From: CBDFHC01 sp965247585
GTDB lineage: Bacteria > Chloroflexota > Dehalococcoidia > Lucifugimonadales > GCA-2712585
Length of the DNA stretch: 64,000 nucleotides
Assembly (NCBI GenBank): GCA_965247585.1
Contig: CBDFHC010000004.1
Coordinates: forward strand, 992,001-1,056,000
Reading direction: 5' to 3'
Shown piece after piece: positions 8,616-17,581 of the stretch (position 1 is its first letter; each line of letters begins with the position of its first letter). A model generated the notes under the pieces. It ran no database searches and was not told the DNA's origin. It saw only the letters and a list, made by a program, of their open reading frames with translations. A program made the translations under genes and the position numbers.

Positions 8616-9599
8616 TTATGAAGAGCTGCGTGGGAGCTCCCTGAGGGTCTTGTTGTAGCGTCTTCGCCGTTCTAACGTCTGGACCTGCACCTCCTTTCTC
8701 CGTTGGAGGATCTGCTCCCGCCTTCCGTTGAGCATGTCTGCGGGCGTCACGTTGCCCAGCGCCTTGTGATAGCGCCGGTAGTTGTAGTAGGCCACGAAGG
8801 CGGCGATTGCTGCTTCCAGGGCAGAAGGCATCTCGTAGGGGACCTGTTTGACGTCCCGCTTGATACTCTGGTGATAGCGCTCGAGCTTGCCATTGGTCTG
8901 AGGGTGGAACGGCGCGGCCAGAATGTGCTTGATTCCCACCAGGTGCAGGTAGTCTCTCAAGCCACGGGACACATAACCTGAGCCGTTATCGCTCAGCAGG
9001 CTGGTCCGGTCGGCCACTGGGACCTCAGTCATGCCGGTCTTGTCCACGGCCTCTTGGACCACCTCGATGAGAGAGTCGGTGGTCATGTCCTGCTGGAGCT
9101 TGTGGGCCAGTATGAAGCGGGAGTAGTCGTCCATCACGGTGACCAGGTAGTAGTAGCCCCAACCGATCACCTTGAAGTAGGAGGCGTCGGTAGCCCACAT
9201 CTGGTGAGGGCCGCTGGTCTTGCGATGGTACTCTTTGCCGGCCTTGAGCTGCATCTCGGGTGACTTCACAAGACCTTCTCTGCACAGGATGCGATACACA
9301 GTGGACTCGGATACAGCGAAGGCCAGGTTGTCTGTAGACCACGCTGCCAACTGGCGGCTACTTAGCTCCGGCATCTCCCTGGCCGCTTCCAGGATCGACC
9401 GTTCCTCCTGAGGTCTAAGGCGGTTCCACGGTGGAGCGCTGGCTCCAGGTCGGTCCTCGAGACCTTGTTGATGTTGTTGTCGCATCAACCACCGATAGTA
9501 GGTGCTCTTGGGAACACCCAGGTCTCTGAGCACCCGACGCTTGGCCAGCGGTGATGCGGCTACACTGGCCAGGACCGTCGCCTTCTCAACGGCGCTCAT
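8616..9599 (-). CDS. IS3-family transposase OrfB (copy 1)
   Basis: 327-residue frame containing an HTH_21-like segment and the integrase core. The catalytic DDE residues are in WATDASYF, LSDNGSGY and NGKLERYHQS. The natural product is probably an OrfAB fusion: the orfB frame is open upstream of its ATG through the A7 run at 9640-9646, so a -1 shift in orfA joins the two. Confidence 0.93.
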   Translation of the reverse strand: MSAVEKATVLASVAASPLAKRRVLRDLGVPKSTYYRWLMRQQHQQGLEDRPGASAPPWNRLRPQEERSILEAAREMPELSSRQLAAWSTDNLAFAVSESTVYRILCREGLVKSPEMQLKAGKEYHRKTSGPHQMWATDASYFKVIGWGYYYLVTVMDDYSRFILAHKLQQDMTTDSLIEVVQEAVDKTGMTEVPVADRTSLLSDNGSGYVSRGLRDYLHLVGIKHILAAPFHPQTNGKLERYHQSIKRDVKQVPYEMPSALEAAIAAFVAYYNYRRYHKALGNVTPADMLNGRREQILQRRKEVQVQTLERRRRYNKTLRELPRSSS

Positions 9600-10003
9600 C
9601 CGCTGGTACCGACGCCGTTCTGGGGCATTGGTATGGCCGTTTTTTTCAGACGGTAGACCTCGAGGGATAGCTCGGCTACCAGCTGCTTGAGCTCGCCGTT
9701 CTCCCGCTTGAGATCCTGGATCTCCTGCCGGGTGGCATCGCGCACCGTGTCACGGGACAGCCGCTCCCTGCCCGCCTCCATGAACTCCTTGGTCCACGAG
9801 TAGTAGGAGTGGGGCTTGATACCCTCCCGCCGGCACAGGTCGTTCACGGTGACCTCGCGGCGGAAGCCCTCCAGCACGATACGGATCTTCTCTTCCGGGG
9901 TGTATTTGCGCCGGGTAGCCGCTCTAACTCGTCGAACGAAGGACCTAGTCTGCTCCGACCGTTGATCGGCGGCCTCGGCCTTGCTGGCGTCTGACTGGGA
10001 CAT
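9596..10003 (-). CDS. IS3-family OrfA (copy 1)
   Basis: DNA-binding OrfA. ATG at 10003 has AAAGGAG five bases upstream and is preferred over the upstream start at 10054, giving 135 residues. It has an HTH beginning RKYTPEEKIRIVLEGF and a leucine-zipper-like helix EIQDLKRENGELKQLV near the end. The slippery sequence for the -1 frameshift into orfB lies 15 codons before its stop. Confidence 0.9.
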   Translation of the reverse strand: MSQSDASKAEAADQRSEQTRSFVRRVRAATRRKYTPEEKIRIVLEGFRREVTVNDLCRREGIKPHSYYSWTKEFMEAGRERLSRDTVRDATRQEIQDLKRENGELKQLVAELSLEVYRLKKTAIPMPQNGVGTSG

Positions 10004-10113
10004 CGCTGCTCCTTTCATGAGGTACTCTACCCTCACTTCAGGAGCTCTCACCACTCTCAGACTCTCGGGTTTTCTACCCCTCTCACGTGTCCCATTATCG
10101 CTGACGGTCTACA

Positions 10114-10617
10114 GTCATGGACAGTATCAATGTTAAGACGGCAATCAGGCCAGTAGCATCGCTCTCATACATGCTGTTCCGTGCGCCGGTCCCGCATAGC
10201 GGAGAGAATGTTGAATTCACCGTGCACAGCCAAGTCGATGGTTCGGGAATGATGCATTGGCTCAGGACCTTCTTCGGCAACGATGGCTCTCGTAGGGACG
10301 TGACGTTCTCTTCTCACATGGTATTTTCAGGCGACCATAGAATCATCGAAACTACGAGATGGGGTCTGGGCGTAGAGTCGAACTTGCGAGTTGACGACGT
10401 AGGAAGCTTGGTCTATGAGATCCGGAAGTACGTGTTAAGAGTACCTTTTCTTGGGCTGATTATTGGGTTCCCCACCTGGGTCTCGCCTTTCGGAGGTGGC
10501 TGCACCACCGAAACCGGAGAGAGTGAAGCCAGTTTCAGTGTCAACTTTGAGATGACCCATCCGGTATTCGGACGAACTATCGGCTACTCGGGTAGGTGTC
10601 GGATGTCGTCCCTTTAG
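10114..10617 (+). pseudogene. DUF4166 gene, 3' part (separated by IS-mediated inversion)
   Basis: The reading frame resembles the DUF4166 family (pattern TRWGLGVESNLRV, then a hydrophobic FLGLIIGFPTW and a closing HPVFGRTIGYSGR). It starts immediately at the edge of IS copy 1 and lacks the family's N-terminus. The missing 42 residues are on the opposite strand at 14732-14857, beside IS copy 2. Both parts share the 9-base string GTCATGGAC, coding Val-Met-Asp in frame, next to the element. Rejoined, the gene encodes about 206 residues. The ATG at 10117 is probably an internal Met. Confidence 0.8.
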
Positions 10618-10787
10618 GCTAGTCAAGACTGAGCAGGCGGCAAAAGACATGGCCAAGGGCCAGCCACTGCCGCCGGGGTCGCCTTTGCAACTGCGGGGGT
10701 TGCAAAGGGTGGGGACATAACTAGAGTTGGGCTATCGCTCGGTCCCTTCGGGCGACATCACCAGGACGAGGCCAACTAGGAACCCCG

Positions 10788-11405
10788 CTAACGATTCGGA
10801 GAAATCAATGGTTCCAGCGCTGGGGCAACTGTGAATTCGAGAAGGTAATCACTCTCGACGACCTGACGGGCCCGGTCGATCTGTTGCGCCGAGTCAAGCC
10901 GCTCAGTGGGTTCAATCCCGACTCCTATTCCTGAGAAATCAGGGAGAGGTCCTGCCTCAGTGACATTAACGCCTGCCCCGGAGAGATCAAGTTCGACAAG
11001 CCGCCTTGCTTCCCGCTGAAGCTCTACGAGTGAGTAGGGTCTTTCAACGACTCGAACTGGGACGCTGGTCCGCAACGTCCGCACAAGCGCGGCCATCCTG
11101 TGAGGGACTTGTCCCTTCCAGTAGAGGATTACTTCCCCCTTGTCATTGTCAAACCGCATCCCTGTGAAGCCTTGCAAGCCTTCTCTCTGCCAAAGCTCGT
11201 AGATTTGACTCGACGCGTCTGCTAGAGGCATCTGCCTAACGATCCTAGGGTCTATCGTTCGAGGAGCGGCCTCGTGGGATATCTTCGATTTGTGACCAGG
11301 TGCCGATTCGTAACCACCCGTGCCTCGGGCGCACAAAATCCCCGCAGCGGCAATCAACGTCAGCGCTACTACCAGAATTGCAGAGTATGTGAATCTCCGA
11401 CTCAT
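10788..11405 (-). CDS. Secreted/membrane-anchored protein of unknown function
   Basis: 205 residues with a signal-like hydrophobic stretch at 8-26 (SAILVVALTLIAAAGI). The mature part contains FTGMRFDNDKGEVILYWKG followed by a segment about arginine-rich VRVVERPYSLVELQREA. This pattern resembles the prodomain-like module of trypsin-like secreted proteases, but no protease domain is present. No function is assigned. It lies inside the inverted segment between the two IS3 copies, opposite to the genes around it. Confidence 0.65.
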   Translation of the reverse strand: MSRRFTYSAILVVALTLIAAAGILCARGTGGYESAPGHKSKISHEAAPRTIDPRIVRQMPLADASSQIYELWQREGLQGFTGMRFDNDKGEVILYWKGQVPHRMAALVRTLRTSVPVRVVERPYSLVELQREARRLVELDLSGAGVNVTEAGPLPDFSGIGVGIEPTERLDSAQQIDRARQVVESDYLLEFTVAPALEPLISPNR

Positions 11406-11545
11406 ACCAAAGCTTTTTCGTCTTCACGAATGCAATTACTACAGCAATGTCGTTAAATCCAACGAACCCTGCTAGAACGGAGAGGCATCTAAGTTTCGAT
11501 TTTACCACGCCGGGGTTTAGCCATCTCAACTCAGGCGCTCCGTGA

Positions 11546-12021
11546 TATCCGGGAGTCCGATGCACGAAACGTAGTAGCGCTTGGTACGGAGGGACATCTG
11601 AGGTCTATCGGCTAGCGACGGTATCTGCATGGATCGCCCATGCCTTTGCTTCGGTTGCGGGGATCGGGTTTGCGTTCGTGCCGGTGTACCAGGGTGAGTC
11701 AGTAGCTCCAGCACTCCCTGGTGAGTCTGTCGGCGAGCGGACCTGGATGAGCTTACTCTGATAGCGGAGAATGGGTTGCATGTCGTCCTGTTGCTGCTTG
11801 TGCCTATATTCTTGACCGCCATCACTTTGTTGGGCCTCCGGCTCACCGCCAAGAGCCAGACGGTACGAAAGGTGCTTCTTTGGGGTCCCGCCGTCGTGCT
11901 TCTGGGATTCTGTTTTGTAGCGATAGCTTCCATCGGCATGTTCTATTTGCCAGCGGCGCTCGCGCTCCTTGTTGCAGCCATTGCTGATCTCGGAGGTCAG
12001 GAAGGCAATGAGCCGATCTAG
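11546..12021 (+). pseudogene. Frameshifted small membrane protein
   Basis: Two overlapping frames read as one protein. The first (11546-11762) gives WIAHAFASVAGIGFAFVPVYQGES, split here into its obvious hydrophobic helix and LPVY-like motif. The second (from 11725) continues TLIAENGLHVV, then two further hydrophobic segments ending FYLPAALALLVAAIAD. A one-base indel around 11725-11745 would fuse them into a three-helix protein of a family common in Actinobacteria and Chloroflexota. No start codon is found for the first part. TTG at 11776 with GGAGA could still start the second half alone. It overlaps the following SDR gene by 14 bases. Confidence 0.5.
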
Positions 12022-12931
12022 TCTCTCGGTCGTCACTGGGGCCTTTGGCTACAGTGGCAAGTACATCGCTCGGCGGTTGCTGGAACAGGGTGGCATTGTG
12101 AAAACGTTGACCCGTACTCCCGCCTCCCGCAGCCCCTTCGGTGATCGGGTGGAGGCTCTACCTCTGGACTTCGGCGACTTTAACGGTTTGGTGGAAAATC
12201 TTCGGGGAGCCGCCACTCTGTACAACACCTATTGGATTCGCTTCGCACGAGGCACGGTCACGTATGAGGTCGCCGTCCAGAACTCCCGCACCCTGATAGC
12301 AGCGGCGGTCGAAGCCGGCGTTAGACGCATCGTCCATATCAGCATCACCAACCCCTCGGAAGACTCGCCACTTCCTTACTTCCGGGGGAAGGCCCTGGTG
12401 GAGAAGGCGATCCACGAGTCTGGGTTGTCCTACGCCATCCTCAGACCCACGGTGCTGTTCAGCCCCGAGGATGTGCTGATAAACAACATCGCCTGGTTCC
12501 TGCGGCGGTTTCCAGCGTTCCCCATCGCAGGGTCTGGGGACTATCCGATCCAGCCGGTGTTCGTAGACGACCTGGCGCAACTTGCCGTGAATACCGGAGC
12601 GGGAAGTGAAGATGTCGTATTAGACACGGTGGGACCTGAGACATTCACGTTTGAGGAGATGGTACGGCTCATAGCTCGCCGAGTAGGCAGCCGAGCCCGG
12701 CTGATTCACGTACGGCCTTCGGTGGCGCTGCTGGCCGCCCGAATGGCGGGTTGGTTGGTGCGGGATGTGGTGCTGACCAGGGATGAAATAGACGGCCTGT
12801 TGGCGGGCCATCTGGTGTCGGCTGACCCACCCACCGCCTCCACCCGGTTCACCGAATGGCTGGAGGCCGAAGGCGCCACGTTGGGACGGCGCTACGCCTC
12901 GGAACTGGGCCGCCACTACCGCCGCCCGTAA
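12008..12931 (+). CDS. NmrA-like/atypical SDR, NAD(P)-binding protein
   Basis: 307 residues from ATG 12008, which has AGGAAGG seven bases upstream (the frame also extends to 11969). The Rossmann motif TGAFGYSGKYIA is near residue 10. Position 125-130 has YFRGK in place of the classical YxxxK, compatible with an extended or atypical SDR. The family includes redox sensors, quinone reductases and complex I assembly-type proteins. Enzymes of this sort are often found beside or fused to DUF4166, and both DUF4166 halves flank this segment, so the two genes probably worked together before the inversion. Confidence 0.85.
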   Translation: MSRSSLSVVTGAFGYSGKYIARRLLEQGGIVKTLTRTPASRSPFGDRVEALPLDFGDFNGLVENLRGAATLYNTYWIRFARGTVTYEVAVQNSRTLIAAAVEAGVRRIVHISITNPSEDSPLPYFRGKALVEKAIHESGLSYAILRPTVLFSPEDVLINNIAWFLRRFPAFPIAGSGDYPIQPVFVDDLAQLAVNTGAGSEDVVLDTVGPETFTFEEMVRLIARRVGSRARLIHVRPSVALLAARMAGWLVRDVVLTRDEIDGLLAGHLVSADPPTASTRFTEWLEAEGATLGRRYASELGRHYRRP

Positions 12932-13293
12932 GGTCGCACATACTTGTTACCAAATAGACACCAATAGCTCAGATACTGGTGGGCGGTTGACTTAGCTTCA
13001 GTCGGAGGTAGCAATACCAAAATCTCCAGCTAGTAGCATAGTGGGGCCGGAGCGCCAATCGGAAATTCGTTTACGTTCTGTGTAGAGTGTCAACCGGCCC
13101 AATACGAATCGGATGTTGACGCTGAAACCGTAGAGATATGCTGATTGCCGCCCCAGATTCGGGAGCACTACAGCATTAGCCACTGTAGACCGTCAGCGAT
13201 AATGGGACACGTGAGAGGGGTAGAAAACCCGAGAGTCTGAGAGTGGTGAGAGCTCCTGAAGTGAGGGTAGAGTACCTCATGAAAGGAGCAGCG

Positions 13294-13701
13294 ATGTCCC
13301 AGTCAGACGCCAGCAAGGCCGAGGCCGCCGATCAACGGTCGGAGCAGACTAGGTCCTTCGTTCGACGAGTTAGAGCGGCTACCCGGCGCAAATACACCCC
13401 GGAAGAGAAGATCCGTATCGTGCTGGAGGGCTTCCGCCGCGAGGTCACCGTGAACGACCTGTGCCGGCGGGAGGGTATCAAGCCCCACTCCTACTACTCG
13501 TGGACCAAGGAGTTCATGGAGGCGGGCAGGGAGCGGCTGTCCCGTGACACGGTGCGCGATGCCACCCGGCAGGAGATCCAGGATCTCAAGCGGGAGAACG
13601 GCGAGTTCAAGCAGCTGGTAGCCGAGCTATCCCTCGAGGTCTACCGTCTGAAAAAAACGGCCATACCAATGCCCCAGAACGGCGTCGGTACCAGCGGATG
13701 A
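13294..13701 (+). CDS. IS3-family OrfA (copy 2)
   Basis: Identical in organisation to the copy-1 OrfA, with the same AAAGGAG-led ATG. One residue in the zipper differs (Phe for Leu in the GELKQL motif). The A7 run is at 13651-13657. In the orfA frame it reads aaa aaa acg. A -1 shift reads aac ggc cat and continues into orfB. Confidence 0.9.
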   Translation: MSQSDASKAEAADQRSEQTRSFVRRVRAATRRKYTPEEKIRIVLEGFRREVTVNDLCRREGIKPHSYYSWTKEFMEAGRERLSRDTVRDATRQEIQDLKRENGEFKQLVAELSLEVYRLKKTAIPMPQNGVGTSG

Positions 13702-14681
13702 GCGCCGTTGAGAAGGCGACGGTCCTGGCCAGTGTAGCCGCATCACCGCTGGCCAAGCGTCGGGTGCTCAGAGACCTGGGTGTTCCCAAGAGCACCTACT
13801 ATCGGTGGTTGATGCGACAACAACATCAACAAGGTCTCGAGGACCGACCTGGAGCCAGCGCTCCACCGTGGAACCGCCTTAGACCTCAGGAGGAACGGTC
13901 GATCCTGGAAGCGGCCGGGGAGATGCCGGAGCTAAGTAGCCGCCAGTTGGCAGCGTGGTCTACAGACAACCTGGCCTTCGCTGTATCCGAGTCCACTGTG
14001 TATCGCATCCTGTGCAGAGAAGGTCTTGTGAAGTCACCCGAGATGCAGCTCAAGGCCGGCAAAGAGTACCATCGCAAGACCAGCGGCCCTCACCAGATGT
14101 GGGCTACCGACGCCTCCTACTTCAAGGTGATCGGTTGGGGCTACTACTACCTGGTCACCGTGATGGACGACTACTCCCGCTTCATACTGGCCCACAAGCT
14201 CCAGCAGGACATGACCACCGACTCTCTCATCGAGGTGGTCCAAGAGGCCGTGGACAAGACCGGCATGACTGAGGTCCCAGTGGCCGACCGGACCAGCCTG
14301 CTGAGCGATAACGGCTCAGGTTATGTGTCCCGTGGCTTGAGAGACTACCTGCACCTGGTGGGAATCAAGCACATTCTGGCCGCGCCGTTCCACCCTCAGA
14401 CCAATGGCAAGCTCGAGCGCTATCACCAGAGTATCAAGCGGGACGTCAAACAGGTCCCCTACGAGATGCCTTCTGCCCTGGAAGCAGCAATCGCCGCCTT
14501 CGTGGCCTACTACAACTACCGACGCTATCACAAGGCGCTGGGCAACGTGACGCCCGCAGACATGCTCAACGGAAGGCGGGAGCAGATCCTCCAACGGAGA
14601 AAGGAGGTGCAGGTCCAGACGTTAGAACGGCGAAGACGCTACAACAAGACCCTCAGGGAGCTCCCACGCAGCTCTTCATAA
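13698..14681 (+). CDS. IS3-family transposase OrfB (copy 2)
   Basis: 327 residues with all three catalytic acidic residues (WATDAS, SDNGSG, NGKLERY). It overlaps orfA by four bases in the -1 frame. The only difference noticed from copy 1 is Gly for Arg in the AAREMPE segment, so it is likely active. Confidence 0.93.
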   Translation: MSAVEKATVLASVAASPLAKRRVLRDLGVPKSTYYRWLMRQQHQQGLEDRPGASAPPWNRLRPQEERSILEAAGEMPELSSRQLAAWSTDNLAFAVSESTVYRILCREGLVKSPEMQLKAGKEYHRKTSGPHQMWATDASYFKVIGWGYYYLVTVMDDYSRFILAHKLQQDMTTDSLIEVVQEAVDKTGMTEVPVADRTSLLSDNGSGYVSRGLRDYLHLVGIKHILAAPFHPQTNGKLERYHQSIKRDVKQVPYEMPSALEAAIAAFVAYYNYRRYHKALGNVTPADMLNGRREQILQRRKEVQVQTLERRRRYNKTLRELPRSSS

Positions 14682-14731
14682 TAATAACCTTCTCGGGTCC
14701 TAATCTGTCCCACTTGTGCTGATTGCCAACA

Positions 14732-14857
14732 GTCCATGACCCCACTCACAACCACCGTTGGTTCAGAGTAGTGCTTACGCACCGCCGTGTGTAGATTGAT
14801 AAAGTCGTCCCCCAATGCGCGGGCGATGGGAGAGTTGTTGGCGGGGCATCCCGTCAT
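14732..14857 (-). pseudogene. DUF4166 gene, 5' part (separated by IS-mediated inversion)
   Basis: Encodes 42 residues: a variable start, then LGDDFINLHTAVRKHY and VVVSGVMD, the typical opening of DUF4166 proteins (Leu-His, Val-Arg-x-His-Tyr, then a Val-x-Gly-Val-Met strand). It reads straight into IS copy 2 after Val-Met-Asp. The continuation Ser-Ile-Asn-Val-Lys is found next to IS copy 1 at 10123 on the other strand. Confidence 0.78.
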
Positions 14858-14919
14858 ACGTCGCGGCTTCCTCTCTTGGGACCCTCAGGGCATTCCTAGC
14901 CCAAGGCCAATGTCAGACT

Positions 14920-15021
14920 GCTAACCTGAACCTCAAGGTGAAAGTTCTTGATTTTGTCCAGTTTGGTGGGCCTAAGTTGACGGTAGGCAGAACCATCTTC
15001 GAGATGTGGCTGGGCCTTTGA
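14920..15021 (+). repeat. Serine-recombinase 3'-tail relic A
   Basis: Reads LNLKVKVLDFVQFGGP, then LTVGRT, to a TGA at 15021. This matches the C-terminal tail of the large serine recombinase at 40189-41856 (VLDFVKSGPP, then TELRT). The core CTTGA-TTTTG-TCCAG is at 14946-14960. No recombinase body is attached. Related relics lie at 22662, 50110, 50218, 54059 and 58291. Confidence 0.6.
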
Positions 15022-15069
15022 GTTATCCAGACGCAACCACCTATTGCCAGTAGCGAGAGGTCGCTTACT

Positions 15070-16341
15070 TCAGCAGGGCGCGGTCAATTTCACTCTTTCC
15101 TCTATGGGCGGTACCAAGCCAGGCATGAAGTCGGGCACGGTCGCTTCAACAACATTTGAGTAGCCAGTGCTACCTTCATTGGTGCACGCAAAAAGTCGGT
15201 AATAGTAGTGGTGGCCGGGAGGCAGCTTAGAATCCCAGACTCTTGCATACTTGAGAGGGTCATCTTCAGGTAGCAGCTCGCTAGGCGTTCTGATTGTTAC
15301 TACTTCCCACGGCCCATCTGCATCGGTAGAGCGCTCCACAATCCAATGAGAAACCTCTATGTCAATACCTTCCCACCATAGAGCAATGCCGTTGTTGTCC
15401 CAATGGCTATCATTAGCTACCAACTCGACTCCAAGAGACGTAGCCTGCTCTCTGGGTATGGCGGTAACTGATTCCATAGCTGCATCTTCCGGTTCGTTGC
15501 CTGCTTGGTAAGCTAATGTCCCCTCTTCGACAAGCTCTTCACACGTATCTGGGTTGGAGGCCAGCGTCCTTTGAGTCTTGGGTGGATCGTTGGGACCCCT
15601 AAACATCCTGTATGTGTAAACACACACGCCGTCCACACGAGTCCCCTGAATGATCTTACGAACACCATTGATTAGGGGAGCGTGATTCCAATCGTTTCTG
15701 ATAACACCCGGCCCTTCCAGCGTTACATCATCAAGGCCCTTAGTGGAGCCTGACTGGCCGAGACTGCGAATGCTCCTGAAGATAGCAAAGGCGACCTGCT
15801 GTTGCGCTGGAGCCAGGTCTTCCCCCCACATAGTCAGCTTCGGTCCGCCCAAGTGCTTGAAGTACACTCCGGTGATGCCACCTGATTCGCCGGTGGGGGT
15901 AACCAGCTTCGCTTCAACGCCACCTATGGTGTCGTAGAACACAGAATAAGGGGCCTCCGGGTCGTTCCCATAGTTTAGCGGAGGTGAGTAGGCGCCATAG
16001 TCAAAAACGAGCCTTACTCCGTCCCCTACTACTTCGCCTCCGTATGAGTCAATGCCCTGGAGTTCATTCAGCTTCCATCCAGGAGGTAAGCGTAGGGAGA
16101 AGCCCGGTACGCCTTCCCAGGCTGGAACTTCTGGGAACCTCCAGTCCGGCGACGGTTCCGCATCGATTGCCGATAGGGCACCTCCCTGCGACTCAGGGCC
16201 TGCGCTCTCGGTTCCTTCCGGCGTGGGCGATGGCGTTGCCGTGGAGCAGGCTGCCAGCGCAAAGGCCGCTACCCCAATGACAATCGGAACCAACCAGGGC
16301 ACGATGTTGCCTCTATTCGAGAGAGTCTCGCTCATATTCAT
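15070..16341 (-). CDS. Lipoprotein with fibronectin-like C-terminal domain
   Basis: 423 residues. The signal peptide ends in a lipobox ALAACS (Cys32), followed by a Thr/Ser/Pro linker, so it is an exported lipoprotein. Middle part: a soluble domain with LRLPPGWKLNELQGID and a VFYDTIGG strand. The C-terminal region (about 320-415) has the beat of a fibronectin type III domain: WIVERSTDADGPWEVV, then YYYRLFACTNEGSTGYSNVV. No enzymatic motif. It is the most downstream of four lipoprotein-like genes on this strand. Confidence 0.75.
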   Translation of the reverse strand: MNMSETLSNRGNIVPWLVPIVIGVAAFALAACSTATPSPTPEGTESAGPESQGGALSAIDAEPSPDWRFPEVPAWEGVPGFSLRLPPGWKLNELQGIDSYGGEVVGDGVRLVFDYGAYSPPLNYGNDPEAPYSVFYDTIGGVEAKLVTPTGESGGITGVYFKHLGGPKLTMWGEDLAPAQQQVAFAIFRSIRSLGQSGSTKGLDDVTLEGPGVIRNDWNHAPLINGVRKIIQGTRVDGVCVYTYRMFRGPNDPPKTQRTLASNPDTCEELVEEGTLAYQAGNEPEDAAMESVTAIPREQATSLGVELVANDSHWDNNGIALWWEGIDIEVSHWIVERSTDADGPWEVVTIRTPSELLPEDDPLKYARVWDSKLPPGHHYYYRLFACTNEGSTGYSNVVEATVPDFMPGLVPPIEERVKLTAPC

Positions 16342-16411
16342 TTGGGTAAGACGTTTTGGCGTGAGAACAAGTTCCCGAGTCTCTCAGTATATCTTCCGCT
16401 GGGAGGGTCAA

Positions 16412-17197
16412 TTAGTCAATAAAGGCCAGGATCAACGGCCAGACCGCCAGGGAACCGGCGCCGGACGCTTCATAGTACGGCAACACGAGGCTGCCGAGGA
16501 ACGCATACAGGGCCGACATCCCGCCAGTGTGGGAGAGGACGAAAACTGTCAACAGCCATGGCGATGTCACGCGCCAACGCCGGAGGGCCAGCAGATAGCC
16601 GAGGCCTGCGAACAACGCCCAAGCCCAGAACAAACCCCAGCCCTGGAAGACATTGGTGATGGCAGGAAGCTTGGCAATACTTCGGGGCTCCACTTCCCTG
16701 CCTGTCTTGAGCACGGTGCAATCGACAATCACAACATCCTCTCCGGATCGCGACTCGCTTACCCGACCTGCCACAAGCACGGGCAGTCCACCTGAAGGCA
16801 GGGGTTCCGAAAGCTCACGAGGCATGAAACCTCGTGGTCGCTCACACAAGACCCTAGTCCCCGCAGTGCCTTCCAACACTACTACCTGCCGCCCGCGATC
16901 CTTTAAGGCGTCCGCGTGAACAGCGGTGCCGGTCACGATGACATACCGGTCGAGGAAATATGCGCGCTCCACTCCACCTTCGTCGAAACGCTCGGCGAGA
17001 TGGCGTGCGCGGGTGGTGGCCGCGTTGCGATTGGTGGCTGGCGCTGCATTCGGGTCGACGCCTCTCACAGGCGTCGGTGTGGGCGTTGCTGTTGGGAGCG
17101 CCGTTACGGTGAGGCTAGGGGTGGGGGATGACACACATGCGGACATCAGCCCGACCAGCAGGCAGGCCACCGCGATGTATGGAATCCAAGTCCGCAT
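16412..17197 (-). CDS. Lipoprotein with OB-fold-like domain and C-terminal membrane helices
   Basis: The open frame starts at 17485, but the signal peptide begins at ATG 17197 (RTWIPYIAVACLLVGLMSAC), giving 261 residues with a lipid-anchored Cys. After a Thr-Pro linker comes a tRNA_anti/OB-like module (VITGTAVHADALKDRGRQV to LPVLVAGRVSE and VVIVDCTVLKTG). Two or three hydrophobic helices follow at the C-terminus. A lipoprotein that is also polytopic is unusual. The function is unknown; an envelope role is inferred only from its location. Confidence 0.6.
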   Translation of the reverse strand: MRTWIPYIAVACLLVGLMSACVSSPTPSLTVTALPTATPTPTPVRGVDPNAAPATNRNAATTRARHLAERFDEGGVERAYFLDRYVIVTGTAVHADALKDRGRQVVVLEGTAGTRVLCERPRGFMPRELSEPLPSGGLPVLVAGRVSESRSGEDVVIVDCTVLKTGREVEPRSIAKLPAITNVFQGWGLFWAWALFAGLGYLLALRRWRVTSPWLLTVFVLSHTGGMSALYAFLGSLVLPYYEASGAGSLAVWPLILAFID

Positions 17198-17269
17198 TGC
17201 GACAGTGAAGGATGCTCCCGAAAATCGGATGCAACTCCTCACTAGCTGCCGCCTCCGGCTTCTAGGTGC

Positions 17270-17485
17270 ATTAGTTGTGTCTGCTCCCATGTCAAGTCGA
17301 GCGTCTAGGGTTATCGGAAGCGCCTCCGGGTCCAGGTCGCCCAGGACGGCCTCGACGCACTCTATGCTCCCACCAACATGGTTGTCGTACAGGTCGACGT
17401 CCGTAGCCACACACCAAGCCCTGTCCGCAGGCCACCAGATGTTTGGTGGACCAGGACAAAAGTGAGTAGCCCAGCGCAGATCCAC
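17270..17485 (-). pseudogene. Fragment of an uncharacterised protein fused ahead of the lipoprotein
   Basis: The first ~72 residues of the long frame contain WWPADRAWCVATDVDL, then GGS-x2-C-x2-AVL and a final DMGADTTN. This is like the C-terminal end of a small actinobacterial/chloroflexal protein family that I recognise only as hypothetical. It lacks the rest of that family and runs in frame into the lipoprotein gene. I read it as a leftover 3' end, not part of the lipoprotein. Confidence 0.4.
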
Positions 17486-17581
17486 ATGATTCTGTTGGCC
17501 GGAAGTATCCGTCCCTCCGGTTCAATCGCACGTCGGGAGGTCTAGGTCCAAGCACGTTGGCTATAGATCGTGTCATCGCGT

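Larger units (their letters stand above)
8564..10115 (-). mobile_element. IS3-family insertion sequence, copy 1
   Basis: Complete element of about 1550 bases. The ends read TGTTGGCAATCAGCAC (from 8566) and, on the opposite strand, TGTAGACCGTCAGCGA (from 10113), an imperfect inverted repeat that continues to GGGACA. Both full copies also have AC outside TGT, so the true tips may be ACTGT (8564 and 10115). It carries orfA and orfB joined by an A7 slippery run. It is nearly identical to copies at 13182-14733 and 26030-27186, so transposition was recent. Confidence 0.93.
13182..14733 (+). mobile_element. IS3-family insertion sequence, copy 2
   Basis: Same element as at 8564-10115 in opposite orientation; TGT...ACA tips at 13184 and 14731 give the same 1548 bases. 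Only a handful of substitutions separate the copies (for example Glu/Phe in orfA GELKQL and Arg/Gly in orfB AAREMPE). Its right flank begins GTCCATGAC, the reverse complement of the string on the right of copy 1. That is expected if the DNA between the copies inverted by recombination. The 250 bases to its left hold no convincing gene. Confidence 0.93.

Noticed and set aside
12998..13183. 61-codon minus-strand frame next to IS copy 2
   Set aside because: Reads plausibly (starts VANAVVLPNLG) but no family, no RBS; may be a fragment cut by the IS, not supportable as a gene.
8564..14733. Composite transposon formed by the two inverted IS3 copies
   Set aside because: Outer flanks show no target duplication, and the DUF4166 halves prove inversion of the internal segment; the 9-base match is between one inner and one outer flank.
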